A DNA stretch of 64,000 nucleotides, taken from Serratia symbiotica (lineage in GTDB: Bacteria > Pseudomonadota > Gammaproteobacteria > Enterobacterales > Enterobacteriaceae). A model generated the notes under the pieces. That model did not search any database and was not told the origin of the DNA. It was given only the letters and a program-made list of their open reading frames with translations. Position 1 is the stretch's first letter; each line of letters starts with the position of its first letter. Positions 40,985 through 52,417 of this stretch are shown here, in pieces. The stretch covers positions 1 to 64,000 of the forward strand of contig JAAKDF010000005.1 in assembly GCA_011754105.1 (NCBI GenBank), written 5' to 3'. Position numbers and translations under genes: made by a program.

Positions 40985-42221
40985 TTATCGATTCAACGAA
41001 TCAATATTGTGCGTAAACAGCCTGATTGGATCGCAAATTTTAGCGGTAGTGATGCTCTTCACCTCACTTTCTATCCAGCCATCAAGTAAAAGTGTTTTTA
41101 GTCGTTCGCCGAGTTGAGCCTATTTAGTGCTTTCAGCAGCTCGCCGCCTTGGGTTTTTGTTACGCTGTAGCTGCGCTCCAGCGGCGCCAGCAGGAGTACC
41201 GCTTACAGCTGGCGATTCAGCGCCTGCTGTAAGCGGTACTCCTGCTGTTACACATGCTGTTGATAGCGTTGAATGCGGTTCTACGGCTTTATCTGCGCCA
41301 ACCGTTTCTGGACGTGTTTGTTTTGCGGCGAGGACAGGAGCAACTGATTTTGCGTGCCCTCTTCTAGACGGCGTCAACAGCAGAGACTGCTGTTGACGCC
41401 GGACCAGATAGTATAATCCATCGCCATTTCCAACCGTTGTTGCTGCGACCGCAACTGACGCACTAGCTCAAGCTGATTGCGGATGACCAGTTCAGCGTCA
41501 GGGGAAGGGGTTGGCGCACGCCGATCAGGATCTGGCTGGCGAATATCGCATGTGCTATGCTTTCATCATTTAAACTCGACAGATCTTCCAGCTAACCTCC
41601 ACCCCGGCCAGCGATCAGCACATCACATTTATCACGGCGGTTGGCGGTTTCAATGGCGCGCACGATCTGCATTGGCGCATCCTTGCCATGCAATGAGGGG
41701 GGGGTAAATAATGATCGACAGTGAAGGATCACACCTTTGCAGCACCTGCAAGATATAATGCAATCCCTCGTAGCTGGCGGAGGTGATCACCACAACGCAT
41801 TTGGCTGGGCTATGCAGCGGCTGTTTAAACTGTGGATCGAATAAACCTTCGTCGCTTAGGCACTTACTTTAGTTGATCGAACTTCTGTTGTAATAGGACG
41901 TTGCCGACAGTCCGATACTTATCGGCGATCAGTTGATAATCGCCACGCGGTTCGTATAGGGTGATGCTGGCGCGCACCAGAACTTGCTATCCGTTCTGCG
42001 GATGGAAGGTGTTACTTCGGTTGCTATTGCGGAACATCGCACAGCGCACCTGCGCGAGTTAGTCTTTCAAGATGAAATACTAGTGGCCGGATGCTAGCTG
42101 GGAAAAGTTAGAGATTTCGGCAGAGATCCCTATCTGCCCCATTTGCATTTCCAGCAGTTATCAAGCATCTTGATTTAAGCGGCTTATAGTAAAAATGGAC
42201 GGTGTGAGATCTTAGCGACAT
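40985..42221 (-). pseudogene. xseA: xseA pseudogene (exonuclease VII large subunit)
   Basis: Divergent from guaB as in E. coli. Readable parts: PSIFTISRLNQDA, two stops, [53 protein letters not shown], a Gly-rich catalytic region near 41600, the coiled C-domain (QEYRLQQALNRQL), LERSYSVT and a C-terminus WIESEVKSITTAKI ending at TAA 40985. Many stops and shifts. A 21-bp perfect inverted repeat lies in the coiled-coil region. ExoVII degrades single-stranded DNA. Confidence 0.9.
41189..41246. repeat. 21-bp perfect inverted repeat inside xseA pseudogene
   Basis: AGCAGGAGTACCGCTTACAGC (41189-41209) is exactly complementary to 41226-41246, loop 16 bases. One arm is genuine XseA coding sequence (QEYRLQQ on the minus strand). 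The other arm lies where XseA text is interrupted, so it looks like an inverted copy of the first. Confidence 0.9.
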
Positions 42222-42311
42222 ATGATCCAAATCAAATATTAAAATAAGCACTCAATTGTCTTATTTCATGGTTAAAATAGGTAATCAATGGTTTTTGCAA
42301 GAAAGTGCTGG

Positions 42312-42337
42312 AGGCAAACGATTACGCTCTGTATAAT
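42312..42337 (+). promoter_or_regulatory. PurR-type operator and -10 box of guaBA
   Basis: AGGCAAACGATTACGC (42312-42327) fits the PurR consensus (ANGCAANCGNTTNCNT) at all but the last position. TATAAT follows at 42332-42337. The operator would lie between -35 and -10, so PurR with hypoxanthine or guanine could repress guaBA as in E. coli. Whether purR survives is unknown. Confidence 0.65.
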
Positions 42338-42389
42338 ATCACGGCAATATTTTATCCCTTTCACAGCCCACCATGGTGAGATATTGCCC

Positions 42390-43853
42390 ATGCTACGTAT
42401 TATTAAAGAAGCGTTAACGTTTGACGATGTACTCCTGATTCCTGCCCATTCAACCGTTCTGCCTAACACCGCAGAACTCGGCACGCAGCTTACTAAAAAT
42501 ATCCGCCTGAATATCCCTATGTTGTCCGCCGCCATGGATACCGTAACCGAATCTAGCCTGGCTATCGCGCTGGCGCAGGAAGGTGGTCTTGGTTTTGTTC
42601 ACAAAAACATGTCTATAGAACGCCAGGCTGAAGAAGTCAGCCGGGTGAAGAAACATGAAAGCGGTGTAGTAACCGATCCACAGACCGTCATCCCAGCAAC
42701 CACCTTACAAGAAGTTAAAAAGCTCACTGCTCGCAACGGATTTGCTGGCTACCCGGTTGTTACAGAAGACAATGATTTAGTGGGGATCATTACTGGGCGC
42801 GACGTACGCTTCGTTACCGATATGAACCAGCCAGTCACCGCAGTTATGACGCCGAAAGCACGGCTGGTAACAGTGAAAGAAGGTGAAGCGCGCGAAATCG
42901 TGCTACAAAAAATGCACGAAAAACGCGTTGAAAAAGCGCTGGTAGTGGATGATAGCTTCCACCTGCTGGGCATGATCACCGTTAAAGACTTTCAGAAAGC
43001 AGAACGCAAGCCCAACGCCTGTAAAGACAAGCATGGTCGGTTACGTGTAGGTGCAGCTGTTAGTGCGGGGGCCGGTAACGACCAGCGCGTTGATGCGCTG
43101 GTTGCAGCAGGTGTTGACGTGCTGCTGATCGACTCCTCACACGGGCACTCCGCAGGTGTACTGCAACGTATTCGAGAAACCCGTGCAAAATACCCCGACT
43201 TGCCGATCGTCGGTGGCAACGTTGGCACCTACGTTGGTGCCAAAGCCTTAGCTGAGGCGGGGGTGAGCGCGGTTAAAGTGGGCATTGGCCCTGGTTCTAT
43301 CTGCACTACCCGTATTGTCACTGGTGTAGGCGTACCACAGATCACGGCCATTGCTGATGCGGTTGACGCGCTGGAAGGCACCGGTATCCCAGTTATCGCC
43401 GATGGTGGCATCCGTTTCTCTGGAGACATCGCCAAGGCTATCGCGGCGGGTGCCTCCTGCGTGATGGTTGGCTCCATGATGGCAGGTACCGAAGAATCAC
43501 CTGGTGAAATAGAGCTGTACCAGGGACGTTCGTTCAAGTCCTATCGTGGCATGGGGTCGCTGGGTGCGATGTCCAAAGGTTCTTCTGACCGTTACTTCCA
43601 AACCGATAACGCCGCCGACAAACTGGTGCCAGAAGGTATAGAAGGCCGTGTAGCCTATAAAGGCATGCTGAAAGCCATCGTTCATCAGCAGATGGGCGGG
43701 TTGCGCTCCTGCATGGGTCTGACTGGCTGTGCCACCATCGACGAACTGCGCACCAAGGCAGAATTTGTGCGCATTAGTAGCGCTGGTATTCAGGAAAGCC
43801 ATGTACACGATGTGACTATCACCAAAGAGTCGCCGAACTACCGCATGAGTTGA
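42390..43853 (+). CDS. guaB: IMP dehydrogenase
   Basis: 487 residues (E. coli 488) from ATG 42390; an ATG at 42288 gives an extension with no family match. Oxidises IMP to XMP with NAD. TIM barrel with the catalytic C305 in GPGSICTTR, the mobile flap near GSSDRYFQ, and two CBS domains (about 93-200: [12 protein letters not shown] ... [19 protein letters not shown]). First gene of guaBA. Intact. Confidence 0.98.
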   Translation: MLRIIKEALTFDDVLLIPAHSTVLPNTAELGTQLTKNIRLNIPMLSAAMDTVTESSLAIALAQEGGLGFVHKNMSIERQAEEVSRVKKHESGVVTDPQTVIPATTLQEVKKLTARNGFAGYPVVTEDNDLVGIITGRDVRFVTDMNQPVTAVMTPKARLVTVKEGEAREIVLQKMHEKRVEKALVVDDSFHLLGMITVKDFQKAERKPNACKDKHGRLRVGAAVSAGAGNDQRVDALVAAGVDVLLIDSSHGHSAGVLQRIRETRAKYPDLPIVGGNVGTYVGAKALAEAGVSAVKVGIGPGSICTTRIVTGVGVPQITAIADAVDALEGTGIPVIADGGIRFSGDIAKAIAAGASCVMVGSMMAGTEESPGEIELYQGRSFKSYRGMGSLGAMSKGSSDRYFQTDNAADKLVPEGIEGRVAYKGMLKAIVHQQMGGLRSCMGLTGCATIDELRTKAEFVRISSAGIQESHVHDVTITKESPNYRMS

Positions 43854-43996
43854 TTTCAAGTGGGCATGGCTGATCATTGGATTTAATGTCAACGGCATTA
43901 AGGATACGGCGGGTGACAACTTACTGGTGGGCCTTGTGCCCCATGCACCAGACGATTTTATTTTTCCTTTGTTTTTGTTGCTAGAATTCATTTTTT

Positions 43997-45574
43997 ATGA
44001 AAAAAAATATCCATAAGCATCAAATTCTTATTCTAGATTTCGGTTCGCAATATAGCCAATTGATTGCCCGTCGCGTGCGCGAAATCGGCGTTTACTGTGA
44101 GCTATGGGCCTGGGATGTGAACGAAGAACAGATCCGTACATTCAATCCCAGCGGCATCATTCTTTCCGGTAGCCCGGAAAGCACTACCGCAGACGACAGC
44201 CCGCGCGCCCCTGAGTTCGTGTTTACTGCCGGTGTGCCGGTGTTGGGTGTGTGCTACGGCATGCATACTATGGCGATACAGTTAGGTGGTTGTGTGCAGG
44301 GGTCTAACGAGCGTGAGTTTGGCTACGCGCAGGTGGAAGTCATCAATGAGTGTGCGCTGTTGCGTGGCATCGAGAATATCACTAGCCTGTTTGGCAAACC
44401 GATATTGGACGTATGGATGAGCCACAGAGATAAAATTACTGCCATTCCATCTGACTTTGTGACCATCGCCAGCACCGATAGCTGCCCGTTCGCCATTATG
44501 GCTAATGAAAAAAAACGTTTCTACGGCGTGCAGTTCCACCCGGAAGTGACTCACACACAACAGGGCCAGCGCATGCTAGAACGTTTTGTTCTGGATATTT
44601 GCCAATGTGAAGCCCTGTGGACTCCGGCCACCATCATTGAAGATGCGGTTGAATGTATTCGCCAGCAAGTGGGGGAAGACCATGTGATCCTCGGCCTTTC
44701 CGGCGGTGTTGACTCTTCCGTAACCGCGATGCTGCTGCATCGTGCCATTGGTACACGACTGACCTGCGTATTCGTTGACAACGGCTTGCTGCGCCTGAAT
44801 GAATCTGATCAGGTGCTAAAAATGTTCGGCGACCATTTCGGCTTGAATATCGTGCATGTGGCGGCGGAGAATCGCTTCCTGAGCGAGTTGGCTGGCGTTG
44901 ACGAACCAGAAACTAAGCGCAAGATCATTGGCCGCGTATTCGTGGAAGTGTTCAACGAAGAAGCCTGCAAGCAATCTTACGTGAAATGGTTGGCGCAGGG
45001 CACTATTTACCCGGACGTGATCGAATCCGCTGCTTCCGCCACTGGCAAAGCACATGTGATCAAATCGCATCATAACGTGGGTGGCCTGCCACAAGAGATG
45101 AAGCTGGGGCTAGTCGAACCGTTGAAAGAACTGTTCAAAGATGAAGTGCGCAATATCGGTCTAGAACTGGGACTACCTTACGATATGCTGTACCGGCACC
45201 CATTCCCTGGGCCTGGTCTAGGCGTCCGCTTGCTTGGTGAAGTGAAGAAAGAGTATTGCGACCTGCTGCGTCGTGCAGATGCCATCTTCATTGAAGAGTT
45301 GCACAACGCTGACCTGTATAACAAGATGAGCCAGGCATTCACCGTATTCCTGCCGGTACGTTCGGTGGGCGTAATGGGCGATGGTCGTAAATACGACTGG
45401 GTTGTTTCACTGCGTGCAGTGGAAACTATCGACTTTATGACCGCGCATTGGGCGCATTTACCCTATGACTTTCTCGGCCGCGTCTCCAGCCGCATTATCA
45501 ACGAAGTAAACGGCATTTCGCGCGTTGTATACGACATCAGTGGCAAGCCGCCAGCGACCATTGAGTGGGAATGA
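43997..45574 (+). CDS. guaA: GMP synthase (glutamine-hydrolysing)
   Basis: 525 residues, the E. coli length. Class I glutamine amidotransferase domain with C86 (GVCYGMH), His and Glu in [12 protein letters not shown]-loop ATP pyrophosphatase LSGGVDSS; C-terminal dimerisation domain ending KPPATIEWE. Converts XMP to GMP. Lies 143 bp after guaB, same strand. Intact. Downstream, 45575-45732 is A/T-rich with a poly-T stretch (45640) but no clear stem. Confidence 0.98.
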   Translation: MKKNIHKHQILILDFGSQYSQLIARRVREIGVYCELWAWDVNEEQIRTFNPSGIILSGSPESTTADDSPRAPEFVFTAGVPVLGVCYGMHTMAIQLGGCVQGSNEREFGYAQVEVINECALLRGIENITSLFGKPILDVWMSHRDKITAIPSDFVTIASTDSCPFAIMANEKKRFYGVQFHPEVTHTQQGQRMLERFVLDICQCEALWTPATIIEDAVECIRQQVGEDHVILGLSGGVDSSVTAMLLHRAIGTRLTCVFVDNGLLRLNESDQVLKMFGDHFGLNIVHVAAENRFLSELAGVDEPETKRKIIGRVFVEVFNEEACKQSYVKWLAQGTIYPDVIESAASATGKAHVIKSHHNVGGLPQEMKLGLVEPLKELFKDEVRNIGLELGLPYDMLYRHPFPGPGLGVRLLGEVKKEYCDLLRRADAIFIEELHNADLYNKMSQAFTVFLPVRSVGVMGDGRKYDWVVSLRAVETIDFMTAHWAHLPYDFLGRVSSRIINEVNGISRVVYDISGKPPATIEWE

Positions 45575-45732
45575 TCCGCGAGCGTTTTTCTACGATTAAT
45601 ATCCATTAAAAATAATGCAAAAGTTTTTATTTATAGGCTTTTTTTATTTTTAGCCATTAGTATACATCAGTAACTATAGATTATTTTTAACGGTAAATCC
45701 GACAGTATAAGAATCTTTTTGTTAGTGTTACA

Positions 45733-45802
45733 GGCTTTGTTGAATAAATTGGATTTAAAATACAGAATTCCCTGAATGGGCACTCTTGTAGACAACGCGT
45801 AG
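45733..45802 (-). mobile_element. IS903-group right-end fragment
   Basis: GGCTTTGTTGAATAAATTGG at 45733 and about 50 bp of the right end (AATTCCCTGAATGGGCA...), then directly abutting the left end of the next copy. Confidence 0.8.
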
Positions 45803-46712
45803 AGTTGTTAAATAAAATCAACATTTGGCCGGCACGAAGACCAGGTCACTATCCTTCTATCAAAATAGCGACATGGCGTGGCCAAGCAAAAGTTCAAGAT
45901 CACCAACTGGAAGTCTTACAACAACGCCATTATCACTCGGGTTTCACTCACTTTCTGGGTGGATGAAACAGTACTTCACGCCTGGTACTATGAGGCAAAA
46001 TCTTCTCTGCGTGATCGCCTACAATATTATTTCGATATGGCAATGACCAGCGTATTTATTCTGAAACGGATTTTCGGCCTTACACTTAGCGCCATCTATG
46101 GATTCGTCGACTACATTTTCACACTGATGAAAGTGCCGTTGCATTGCCCGGAATATACCTGTATCAGTAAGCGGGCGAAGTCTGTAAATATTACGTTTAA
46201 AACCCCAACTCCGGGTAAAATTGTGCAAATCGTTATAAAACATGGTCAGGAAAAACGGCGGATTTGGCGAAAACTGTATTTAGCCGTAGATACAGAAACA
46301 CATGAGGTAGTCTGTGCTGACCTTTCATTGAGCAATATCACCGATATGGAAGCCTTCACAGGTCTCATCCGCCAGAAGTACCGTAAAATCAAAGTCGCTT
46401 CGGCGGATAGGGCTTACGATAAACGAGTGAGTCATGATGAGTTAAGGCGCAAGAAGATAAGGGCGTTAATACCACCCAGAAGCGGAGCCCGTTATTGGTC
46501 GGCAGACTATGCAGAATGAAATCAAGCGGTGTCGAACCAGCGCCTTACCGGATACAACACACGGGGGAAAAGTATGACAGGCTACCACCGACGTTTGATA
46601 GCCGAAATAGCAATGTACAGAGTAAAACAGCTATTTGGTGGTCACCTGTCCGCTGCCAAATTATGATGCGCAAATTGCAAGGGATATGGCCATAATCTAT
46701 GCATTAAACAAA
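45803..46712 (+). mobile_element. IS903-group IS, best preserved transposase
   Basis: 910 bp. The left end is eroded (AGTTGTTAAATAAAATCAAC), and the right ~100 bp are missing: the sequence changes abruptly to flgI text after GCATTAAACAAA (46712). The element truncates the 3' part of flgI. Confidence 0.88.
45878..46674 (+). pseudogene. IS903-type transposase, one in-frame stop
   Basis: The longest readable transposase: 213 codons from MAKQKFKITNWKSYNN to SGARYWSADYAE, a TGA, then NQAVSNQRLTGYNTRG and RRLIAEIAMYRVKQLFGGHL in the same frame until a TGA at 46674. Even in this copy KTPTPGKIVQIVI is followed directly by KHGQEKRRIW; the ~16 residues with the first catalytic Asp are absent. The second Asp (SADRAYD) and the Glu (LIAEIAMYR) remain. 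Without the deletion this would be a near-functional DDE transposase. Confidence 0.88.
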
Positions 46713-47440
46713 GCGTTCGGTGTCACCACCGTCTAGCCACCGCCAAGAGGCGTACCCGGCTGGCTAACCGTATTTTGCTGTTCGACCATCACCGGTAGGT
46801 TGCCATGTGCCACAGCACATGGCGTCTAAAATCACATCGCGGTTCATCACTACTGAACCAGTATGTAAGTTGATCACTACCTTGGCGTCGATCGGCTCCA
46901 ACTCTGCCGTTGATATTCTAAATTTCTGCCAAGAAAAGCACCTGCGAGCTGTTGCCCTAAGGTACTCGCACCTGCATGGTAAGGGCGTCGAGCGGAGATG
47001 CGATCCCGCCGCAGCGTTGACGATTGATGGCATCACTGATCTGCTGCGCCATGGTAAAATCTTTGTCATTCAGTTGCATGTTGATCACCTTGCCACTGCC
47101 AAAGGTGATCAGTAATTCACGTTCGATGAGGGCACCATTGATGATGCGCCAACCCGTCAGTTGATTGACCTGTACGCTTCATCCTCCAGCAGAAGCACCA
47201 GCCCCCCGACCAGTATGTTACCCTGCGCCAGTGCGTAGATCTGATTATCTACGCCTTTCAGCGGCGTCATCAGTAAGGTGCCCGCCAATTAGGCTTTTGG
47301 CATTACCCATTGAGGATACAACTACGTCGATATTTTGCCCAACACGGGAGAACGGCGGCAGCTTGGCCGTTACCATCACCGCCGCCACGTTAGCCAGGTG
47401 CAAGTCAACGTTCTCCGTGCGCACTCCGGCTGTACAATGG
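46713..47440 (-). pseudogene. flgI: flgI pseudogene (flagellar P-ring protein)
   Basis: Text [118 protein letters not shown] and QPGTPLGGG in several frames. The N-terminal signal region is missing, and the C-terminus is cut by the IS at 46712. FlgI forms the basal-body P ring. Confidence 0.92.
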
Positions 47441-47452
47441 CCATAATGGCTA

Positions 47453-47870
47453 TTGTATGAACATCCGCTGTTGTCACTGCCGTCAAATGCCCGCCTATGG
47501 GGGCACATTAGTGTCTTGGTTCGTTGCGGCCAGCAACGGCGATTTATTCAAAATGAGGTGCTGGCATTCTGCGACTATTTAGTTTTAATACGCAATATTA
47601 GCGCTCGCCGTCACTTGACGGCAGCGGATCTCAAGTTGAAAATCGGACGACTCGATATCCTGCCGTCACGTACGCTTACTGAGATGATCAAAGCGCTCGG
47701 GGCCGTCACTTTGCGCAATAGCATCCCCGGCCATCCGCTAACCTTATACCCATGCTACGCCGCGACTGGGTAATCAATGCAGTTAGATAGCGTGCGCGTA
47801 CGTATGGTATCGGGGCAAATTGTCCGCGGCATAGCTGTCGACGATAGCGTGATGCGCATTGCTTTATAAA
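47453..47870 (+). pseudogene. flgA: flgA pseudogene (P-ring assembly chaperone)
   Basis: [81 protein letters not shown], then after a shift DSVRVRMVSGQIVRGIAVDD. This is the C-terminal SAF-like half of FlgA; the exported N-terminus is absent. It is divergent from flgI, so flgB to flgH have been deleted between them. Confidence 0.88.
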
Positions 47871-47876
47871 AAAAAG

Positions 47877-47903
47877 TAAAGATTGAGTAAAACCTGCCGA
47901 TAA
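47877..47903 (+). promoter_or_regulatory. Sigma-28 (FliA) flagellar promoter relic
   Basis: TAAAGATT (47877-47884), 11 bases, GCCGATAA (47896-47903): a near-perfect class 3 flagellar promoter (TAAA...N11...GCCGATAA), 95 bp before the flgM start. Nothing useful remains downstream. Confidence 0.8.
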
Positions 47904-47998
47904 GAATCATTGGCGGTATTTTACCGACTATCAGTGCCGCACTGATTATCATATTAGCGTCATCGCCATCTCGGAGATAGTGCAGATGGAGATTGACT

Positions 47999-48072
47999 AT
48001 GAGTCTTGATCGCACCCAGCGACTGCAACCTGTTTCATCCGTGCAAAAACGTGAAGCACCATCCGATGGCAA
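47999..48072 (+). pseudogene. flgM: flgM remnant (anti-sigma-28 factor)
   Basis: ATG 47999, with GGAG upstream, gives MSLDRTQRLQPVSSVQKREA, the FlgM N-terminus (MSIDRTQPL.PV..VQ.RE). After ~25 codons the family text stops, and the sigma-binding C-terminus is not found. Confidence 0.78.
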
Positions 48073-48162
48073 GCACCTTATGGTGGGGTGCCGCAATTTG
48101 CGCAACGTTGGCAACAAGTTTAGTTGTTATATTTTATTGCCCGGTATGGCTTCAGAGTGATA

Positions 48163-48197
48163 GAAACCTGAGTCAGCAGCCTGCTGCCTCAGGTTTC
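48163..48197. repeat. Long hairpin after the flagellar relics
   Basis: GAAACCTGAG pairs with CTCAGGTTTC over 10 bp; inside, CAGCAG pairs with CTGCTG. A strong stem without an adjacent T-run. Might be an old terminator. 48073-48317 otherwise holds no recognised gene. Confidence 0.5.
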
Positions 48198-48317
48198 CCA
48201 CTAGCTGAGTTTGTTTAGTCCCCATACCCAGTTTCACTTCATTCAGCTTCGAAGTAGCTTCCCCTTTCCGCTGCGGCGTAAAACTACACATAACCACACT
48301 AAAGACAAACTAATACC

Positions 48318-49227
48318 AGCTTGGTTGAATAAATCGGATTTGGAATAAAGAGTCCCCTGAATGGGCATCTTTCAGGCAACGAGTACACTTTCTAGTATAC
48401 CGGCGAGCATCATCTTGTTTAATGCACAGCATGGCCATAGCCTCTGCAACTTGCTTATTATATGTACTCTGTACATAGCTGTTTCGGCTATCAAACGTCG
48501 GTGGTAGCCTGTCATACTTTTCCCCCGTGTGTTGTCTCCGGTAAGGCGCTGGTTTGACACCGCTTGATTTCATTCTGCATAGTCTGCTGATCAATAACGG
48601 TTTCCTATTGTGTGGGAGGTATTAACTCCTTTATCTTCTTGCGCCTTAACTCATCATAAATCACTCTCCTATCGTAAGCATCTATCCGCCGAGGCGAATT
48701 TGATTTTACGGTGCGTCTGGCGGATAATACCTGGAAAAGCTTACGTATCGGTGACATTGCTTAATGAAAGGTCAGCAGAGATGACCTCATGTGTTTCTGT
48801 ATCTACGGCCAAATGCAGTTTTCGCCAGATCTGCCGTTTCCCCTAACCGTGTTTTATAACCAGATGCGCAATTTCATCCAGCATTGGGGTTTTAAACGGG
48901 ACATTGACGGATTTCGCCCGCTTACTTATGCAGGTGTATTCCGGGCAATTCAATGGAACTTTTATCAGTGTGAAAATGGAGTCGACGAAGCCCTGGATGA
49001 CGCGTAGTGTCAGGCCGCAAATCCGTTTCAGCATAAATACGCTGGTCATTGCCATATCGAAATATCCACCCAGAAAGTTAGTAAACTCTGAATGATAGAG
49101 GCGTTGTTGTAAGCCTTCCAGTTAGTGATATTAAACTTTTGCTTGGCCACGGAATGTTGCTATTTTGACAGAAGGAGAGTGATCTGATCCTTTGGCCGGC
49201 CAAATGTTCGATTTATTCAACAAGGCC
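48318..49227 (-). mobile_element. IS903-group IS, decayed
   Basis: 910 bp, right end eroded (AGCTTGGTTGAATAAATC at 48318), left end GATTTATTCAACAAGGCC at 49227. Transposase pieces on the minus strand: 48843-49055 (MAMTSVFMLKRICGLTLRVI, SVNVPFKTPMLDEIAHLVI, KHG) and SNQRLTGDNTRGKSMTGYHR at 48372-48560. The HLVI-KHG junction again shows the common deletion, and a further ~35 bp is lost near 48455. Confidence 0.9.
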
Positions 49228-49783
49228 GGATATTTTTATACAAATAACTAAAAAGGTCTTTTAGCTATTCGGAAAAGTAAAAAATGATATTTCTGCAACT
49301 CCCGTCATGGGCGTGGTGATAAAAGTTATCCACTATTCCTGTAGACAACCATTTGTATTAGGTTTAGAAAAGCAGCTTAAAGCGAGAGGGGACTCGGGTT
49401 TTATACGTTTTTCTGCCATTCTCTACTCTTTGATGAAGTTTTTATATATCAACTGGTTATTTAAAATCAAGCCACTGACTATTGATAGGATTTTTATGTA
49501 AGAGTTATATTCCAGAACTATCAATAGGGTAATTTGAGATAAATTCTATGGATAAATCTATGACTAATACCAAAAATGTTATGGCAGGATACCGCCAAGG
49601 GGGGTATCCACTCCGGGCTGATGCACGCTAAAGTGTCAACTTACGCTCGAGTCTGGTTTTATACCCATAATCATAAGCACTGGGGTAAATTACCGACGCT
49701 TTCCATAATAAACAGGGTGGTTTACTCGGCACCTCCACGGACAATCACTTGTACGTACTCATCTTCATAAGGCAGCTGAACCA
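49228..49783. other. Segment upstream of uvrB, no recognised gene
   Basis: 556 bp. Open frames of about 64 codons (49307-49501 and 49576-49770) have no recognisable motif. AGTTATCCACT near 49325 resembles a DnaA box (8 of 9). No LexA box was found. Possibly remains of the bio or moa genes that flank uvrB in relatives, but not assignable. Confidence 0.4.
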
Positions 49784-51535
49784 ATGAGTAAAATTTTCAA
49801 ACTTTATGCAGATTTCAAACCGGCTGGCGATCAGCCGGAGGCAATCCGTAGACTGGAATCAGGGCTAGAAGATGTCCTGGCTCACCAGACGCTACTTGGG
49901 GGTCACCGGTTTAGACAAAATTTTTACTATCGCTAATGTTATCACAGATCTAAATCTACCCACCATGGTGCTAGCACCAAACAAGATGCTGGCAGCGCAG
50001 TTGTACGGTAAGATAAAAGGGTTCTTTCCTGAAAATCTAGTTGAGTATTTTGTTTCTTACTACGACTACTACCAGCCAGAAGCTTACGTACCTAGTTCAG
50101 ATACATTTATAGAAAAAGATGCCTCGGTAAACGAAAATATCGAGTAAATGCGGCTTTCTACCACTAATGCGTTACTTTAACGCCTTAGTGGTGGTGGCTT
50201 CCGTCTCGGCGATCTATGCCTGGGTAATACAGATCTGCACCTTAGGATGATATTACAACTGCACCAAGATATGATCATCGATCAGCGAGCTATCTTACCA
50301 CGGCTAGAAGAATTGCATTAGAGTCGCAAAGATCAGGCTTTCCAACGCGCCACCTTCCGTGTGCGCGGCGAGGTGATTGACATCTTTCCAGCAGAGTCGG
50401 ACGATATGGCGCTGCGCGTTAAGTTGCTCGACGATGAGGTAGAACAGTTGTCGCTGTTTAATCCGCTCACCGGGCAGATCGAACAGGTGGTGCCGCGTTT
50501 TACTATTTACACCAAGTTACACTATGTAACGCCGCGCAGGCGGATACTCCAGGCGATAGAAGAACTCAAAGACAAGTTGGCCGAGCATCGCCAAATGCTG
50601 TTGGCTAACAATAAGCTGTTCGAAAAACAGCACTTGAGCCAACTTACTCAGTTTGATCTGGAAATAATTAATTAACTGGTTTACTGTTCAGGCATTGAAA
50701 AATATTCGCGCTACCCATCCGTGCGCAGCGCAGGTGCGCCGCCGCCGACGCTGTTTGACTACCTGCCAGCACACGGCCTGTTGGTAGTGGATGAATCTCA
50801 CGTCACTATTCCGCAGATTTACAGCATGCTCAAAGGCGATCATTCGCGCAAGGGAACCCTAGTGGAGTAGGGTTTCTATTGCTGTCGGCGCTGGATAACC
50901 GCCAGCTGCGCTTTGAATATTTTGAGGAGCTGTCACCGCAGACTATCTATGTATCCGCCACGCGGGGTAAATATGAGCTGGAGAAATTCGGTGTTGATCT
51001 TATCGATCAGGTGGTGCGCTCTACCAGGCTTCTAGATCCGAAAGTAGAAGTGCGCCCAGTTACCACCCAAGTGGATGATTTTATCTCGGAGATCCGTAAA
51101 CGGGTAGCGCTCAACGAGCGTGTGCTGGTAACCACGTTGATCAAGCGCATGGCAGAAGACCTGACCTACTACCTGGAGGAACACGGTAAGAGCGTGCGCT
51201 ACCTGCACTCAGATATTGATACCGTGGAACGCGTTGAAATCATTCGTGACCTGCACCTGGGTGAATTTGACTTGCTAGTGGGCATTAACCTGTTGCGTGA
51301 GGGGGTAGACATCTCTGAAATGTCTCTGGTAGCAATTTTGCACGCAGACAAGTAAAGCTTCCTGCGCTCTGAACACTCATTGATCTGGACTATTGGCCAG
51401 GCGGCGCGTAACCTCAATAGTAAAGCTATCCTGTAAGGTGACCGCATCACTGACTCGATGGCCAAAGCGATCGGTGAAACCGATCGGCGGTGCATTAAGC
51501 AGCAGGCGTACAACGCATAAAATATTATCGTACCA
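49784..51535 (+). pseudogene. uvrB: uvrB pseudogene (excinuclease ABC subunit B)
   Basis: ATG 49784, [30 protein letters not shown], then an extra G in TLLGG shifts the frame exactly at Walker A, which now reads (G)VTGLDKI instead of GVTGSGKT. Later text is clear: [102 protein letters not shown] and [20 protein letters not shown]. Stops at 50145, 50321, 50673, 50867 and 51353; the C-terminal UvrC-binding part is absent. Nucleotide excision repair is presumably lost. Confidence 0.95.
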
Positions 51536-51560
51536 CAGGGGCTAAGTGTGCGCCTGCTGG

Positions 51561-51745
51561 CACAGGTTTTAGGTTGCCTGTACGTTAGCTTTTCTTGCTC
51601 ACCCCTGGCACTTACATTAGTCAGTGCCAGGGGATATTAGTGAACCTCATGCATGATGTTCATCGCAAACGCGGTGTAGATGGGTTCCCGATCCATCTGT
51701 CGCTGCGTTGTTCCCGTCTTGTAACTTGAATTATTTTGGTTATAG
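51561..51745 (-). repeat. Serratia/Yersinia-type intergenic repeat, copy 3
   Basis: GTTTTAGGTTGCCTGTACG at the left and AACTTGAATTATTTTGGTTA at the right; it contains a stem (CCCTGGCACT/AGTGCCAGGG) and shares TTCCCGATC and TGTCGCTGCGTTG with copy 2. It directly follows the truncated uvrB. Confidence 0.65.
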
Positions 51746-51750
51746 TCATC

Positions 51751-51808
51751 GGTGTTGTTAAATAAATCGAACTTTTGACCGGCACGAAGATCAGATCACT
51801 CTCCTTCT
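51751..51808 (+). mobile_element. IS903-group left-end fragment
   Basis: GGTGTTGTTAAATAAATCG, ACTTTTGACCGGCACG and the GATCAGATCACTCTCCTTCTG text of the IS left end, stopping at 51808, where GGCTTTGTTTAA (possibly a scrap of the right end) begins. Confidence 0.8.
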
Positions 51809-51992
51809 GGCTTTGTTTAACGGGTTTTTGGTACTCATTTATGTATATCCTGATTGAATAATTGAATTTAAATTCACTTTATATATTTGAGTATTTAATT
51901 TCAACGCTTGAGAAGAAATCTTTCATGTTTATCATGTAAACCATATCGGCAGTGTGTGAAAATAGAAAGAAATCTGACTTGAGGATATAGGT

Positions 51993-52403
51993 ATGGCAAA
52001 CCGCGCATTGGTGGAAGAACAACGTGAAGATACCCGCCTGATCATTGAAGAACTTCTGGAAGATGGCAGCGATCCACACGTGCTCTATACCATAGAGCAC
52101 CATCTCTCTGCTGAAAAATTTGAAGCACTGGAGCAGGCTGCCGCGGAAGCCTTCAAGCTCGGCTTTGAAGTAACCGACGCTGAAGAGCTGGAAATTGAAG
52201 ACGGTTCACTGGTAATGGGCTGCGATGTGATCAGTGAAGTTAATCTAAACGCCGAACTCATCGATACGCAGGTGGATCAATTGGTAGCGCTGGCAGAGCG
52301 CTATGGTGTTAACTACGACGGTTGGGGTACCTATTTTGAAGATCCGAACGCTGACGACGAAGATAGTAATTTCAGCGACTACGACGAAGGTAAGCGCCAC
52401 TGA
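51993..52403 (+). CDS. rraB: Ribonuclease E inhibitor RraB
   Basis: 136 residues. Collinear with E. coli RraB (YjgD): [60 protein letters not shown] and an acidic tail. Binds the C-termin­al scaffold of RNase E and changes degradosome composition. GAGGATATAGGT precedes the ATG. Neighbours are mobile-element debris, yet the gene is intact. Confidence 0.96.
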   Translation: MANRALVEEQREDTRLIIEELLEDGSDPHVLYTIEHHLSAEKFEALEQAAAEAFKLGFEVTDAEELEIEDGSLVMGCDVISEVNLNAELIDTQVDQLVALAERYGVNYDGWGTYFEDPNADDEDSNFSDYDEGKRH

Positions 52404-52417
52404 TTAAGTGTATTGAT

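Noticed and set aside
41120..41396. Pro/Ala-rich open frames on both strands (GVPLTAG repeats)
   Set aside because: They arise from the 21-bp inverted repeat inside the xseA pseudogene; XseA text in another frame explains the region.
49307..49770. Two ~64-codon frames upstream of uvrB as small genes
   Set aside because: No ribosome sites, no conserved motif, AT-rich context between an IS and a pseudogene.
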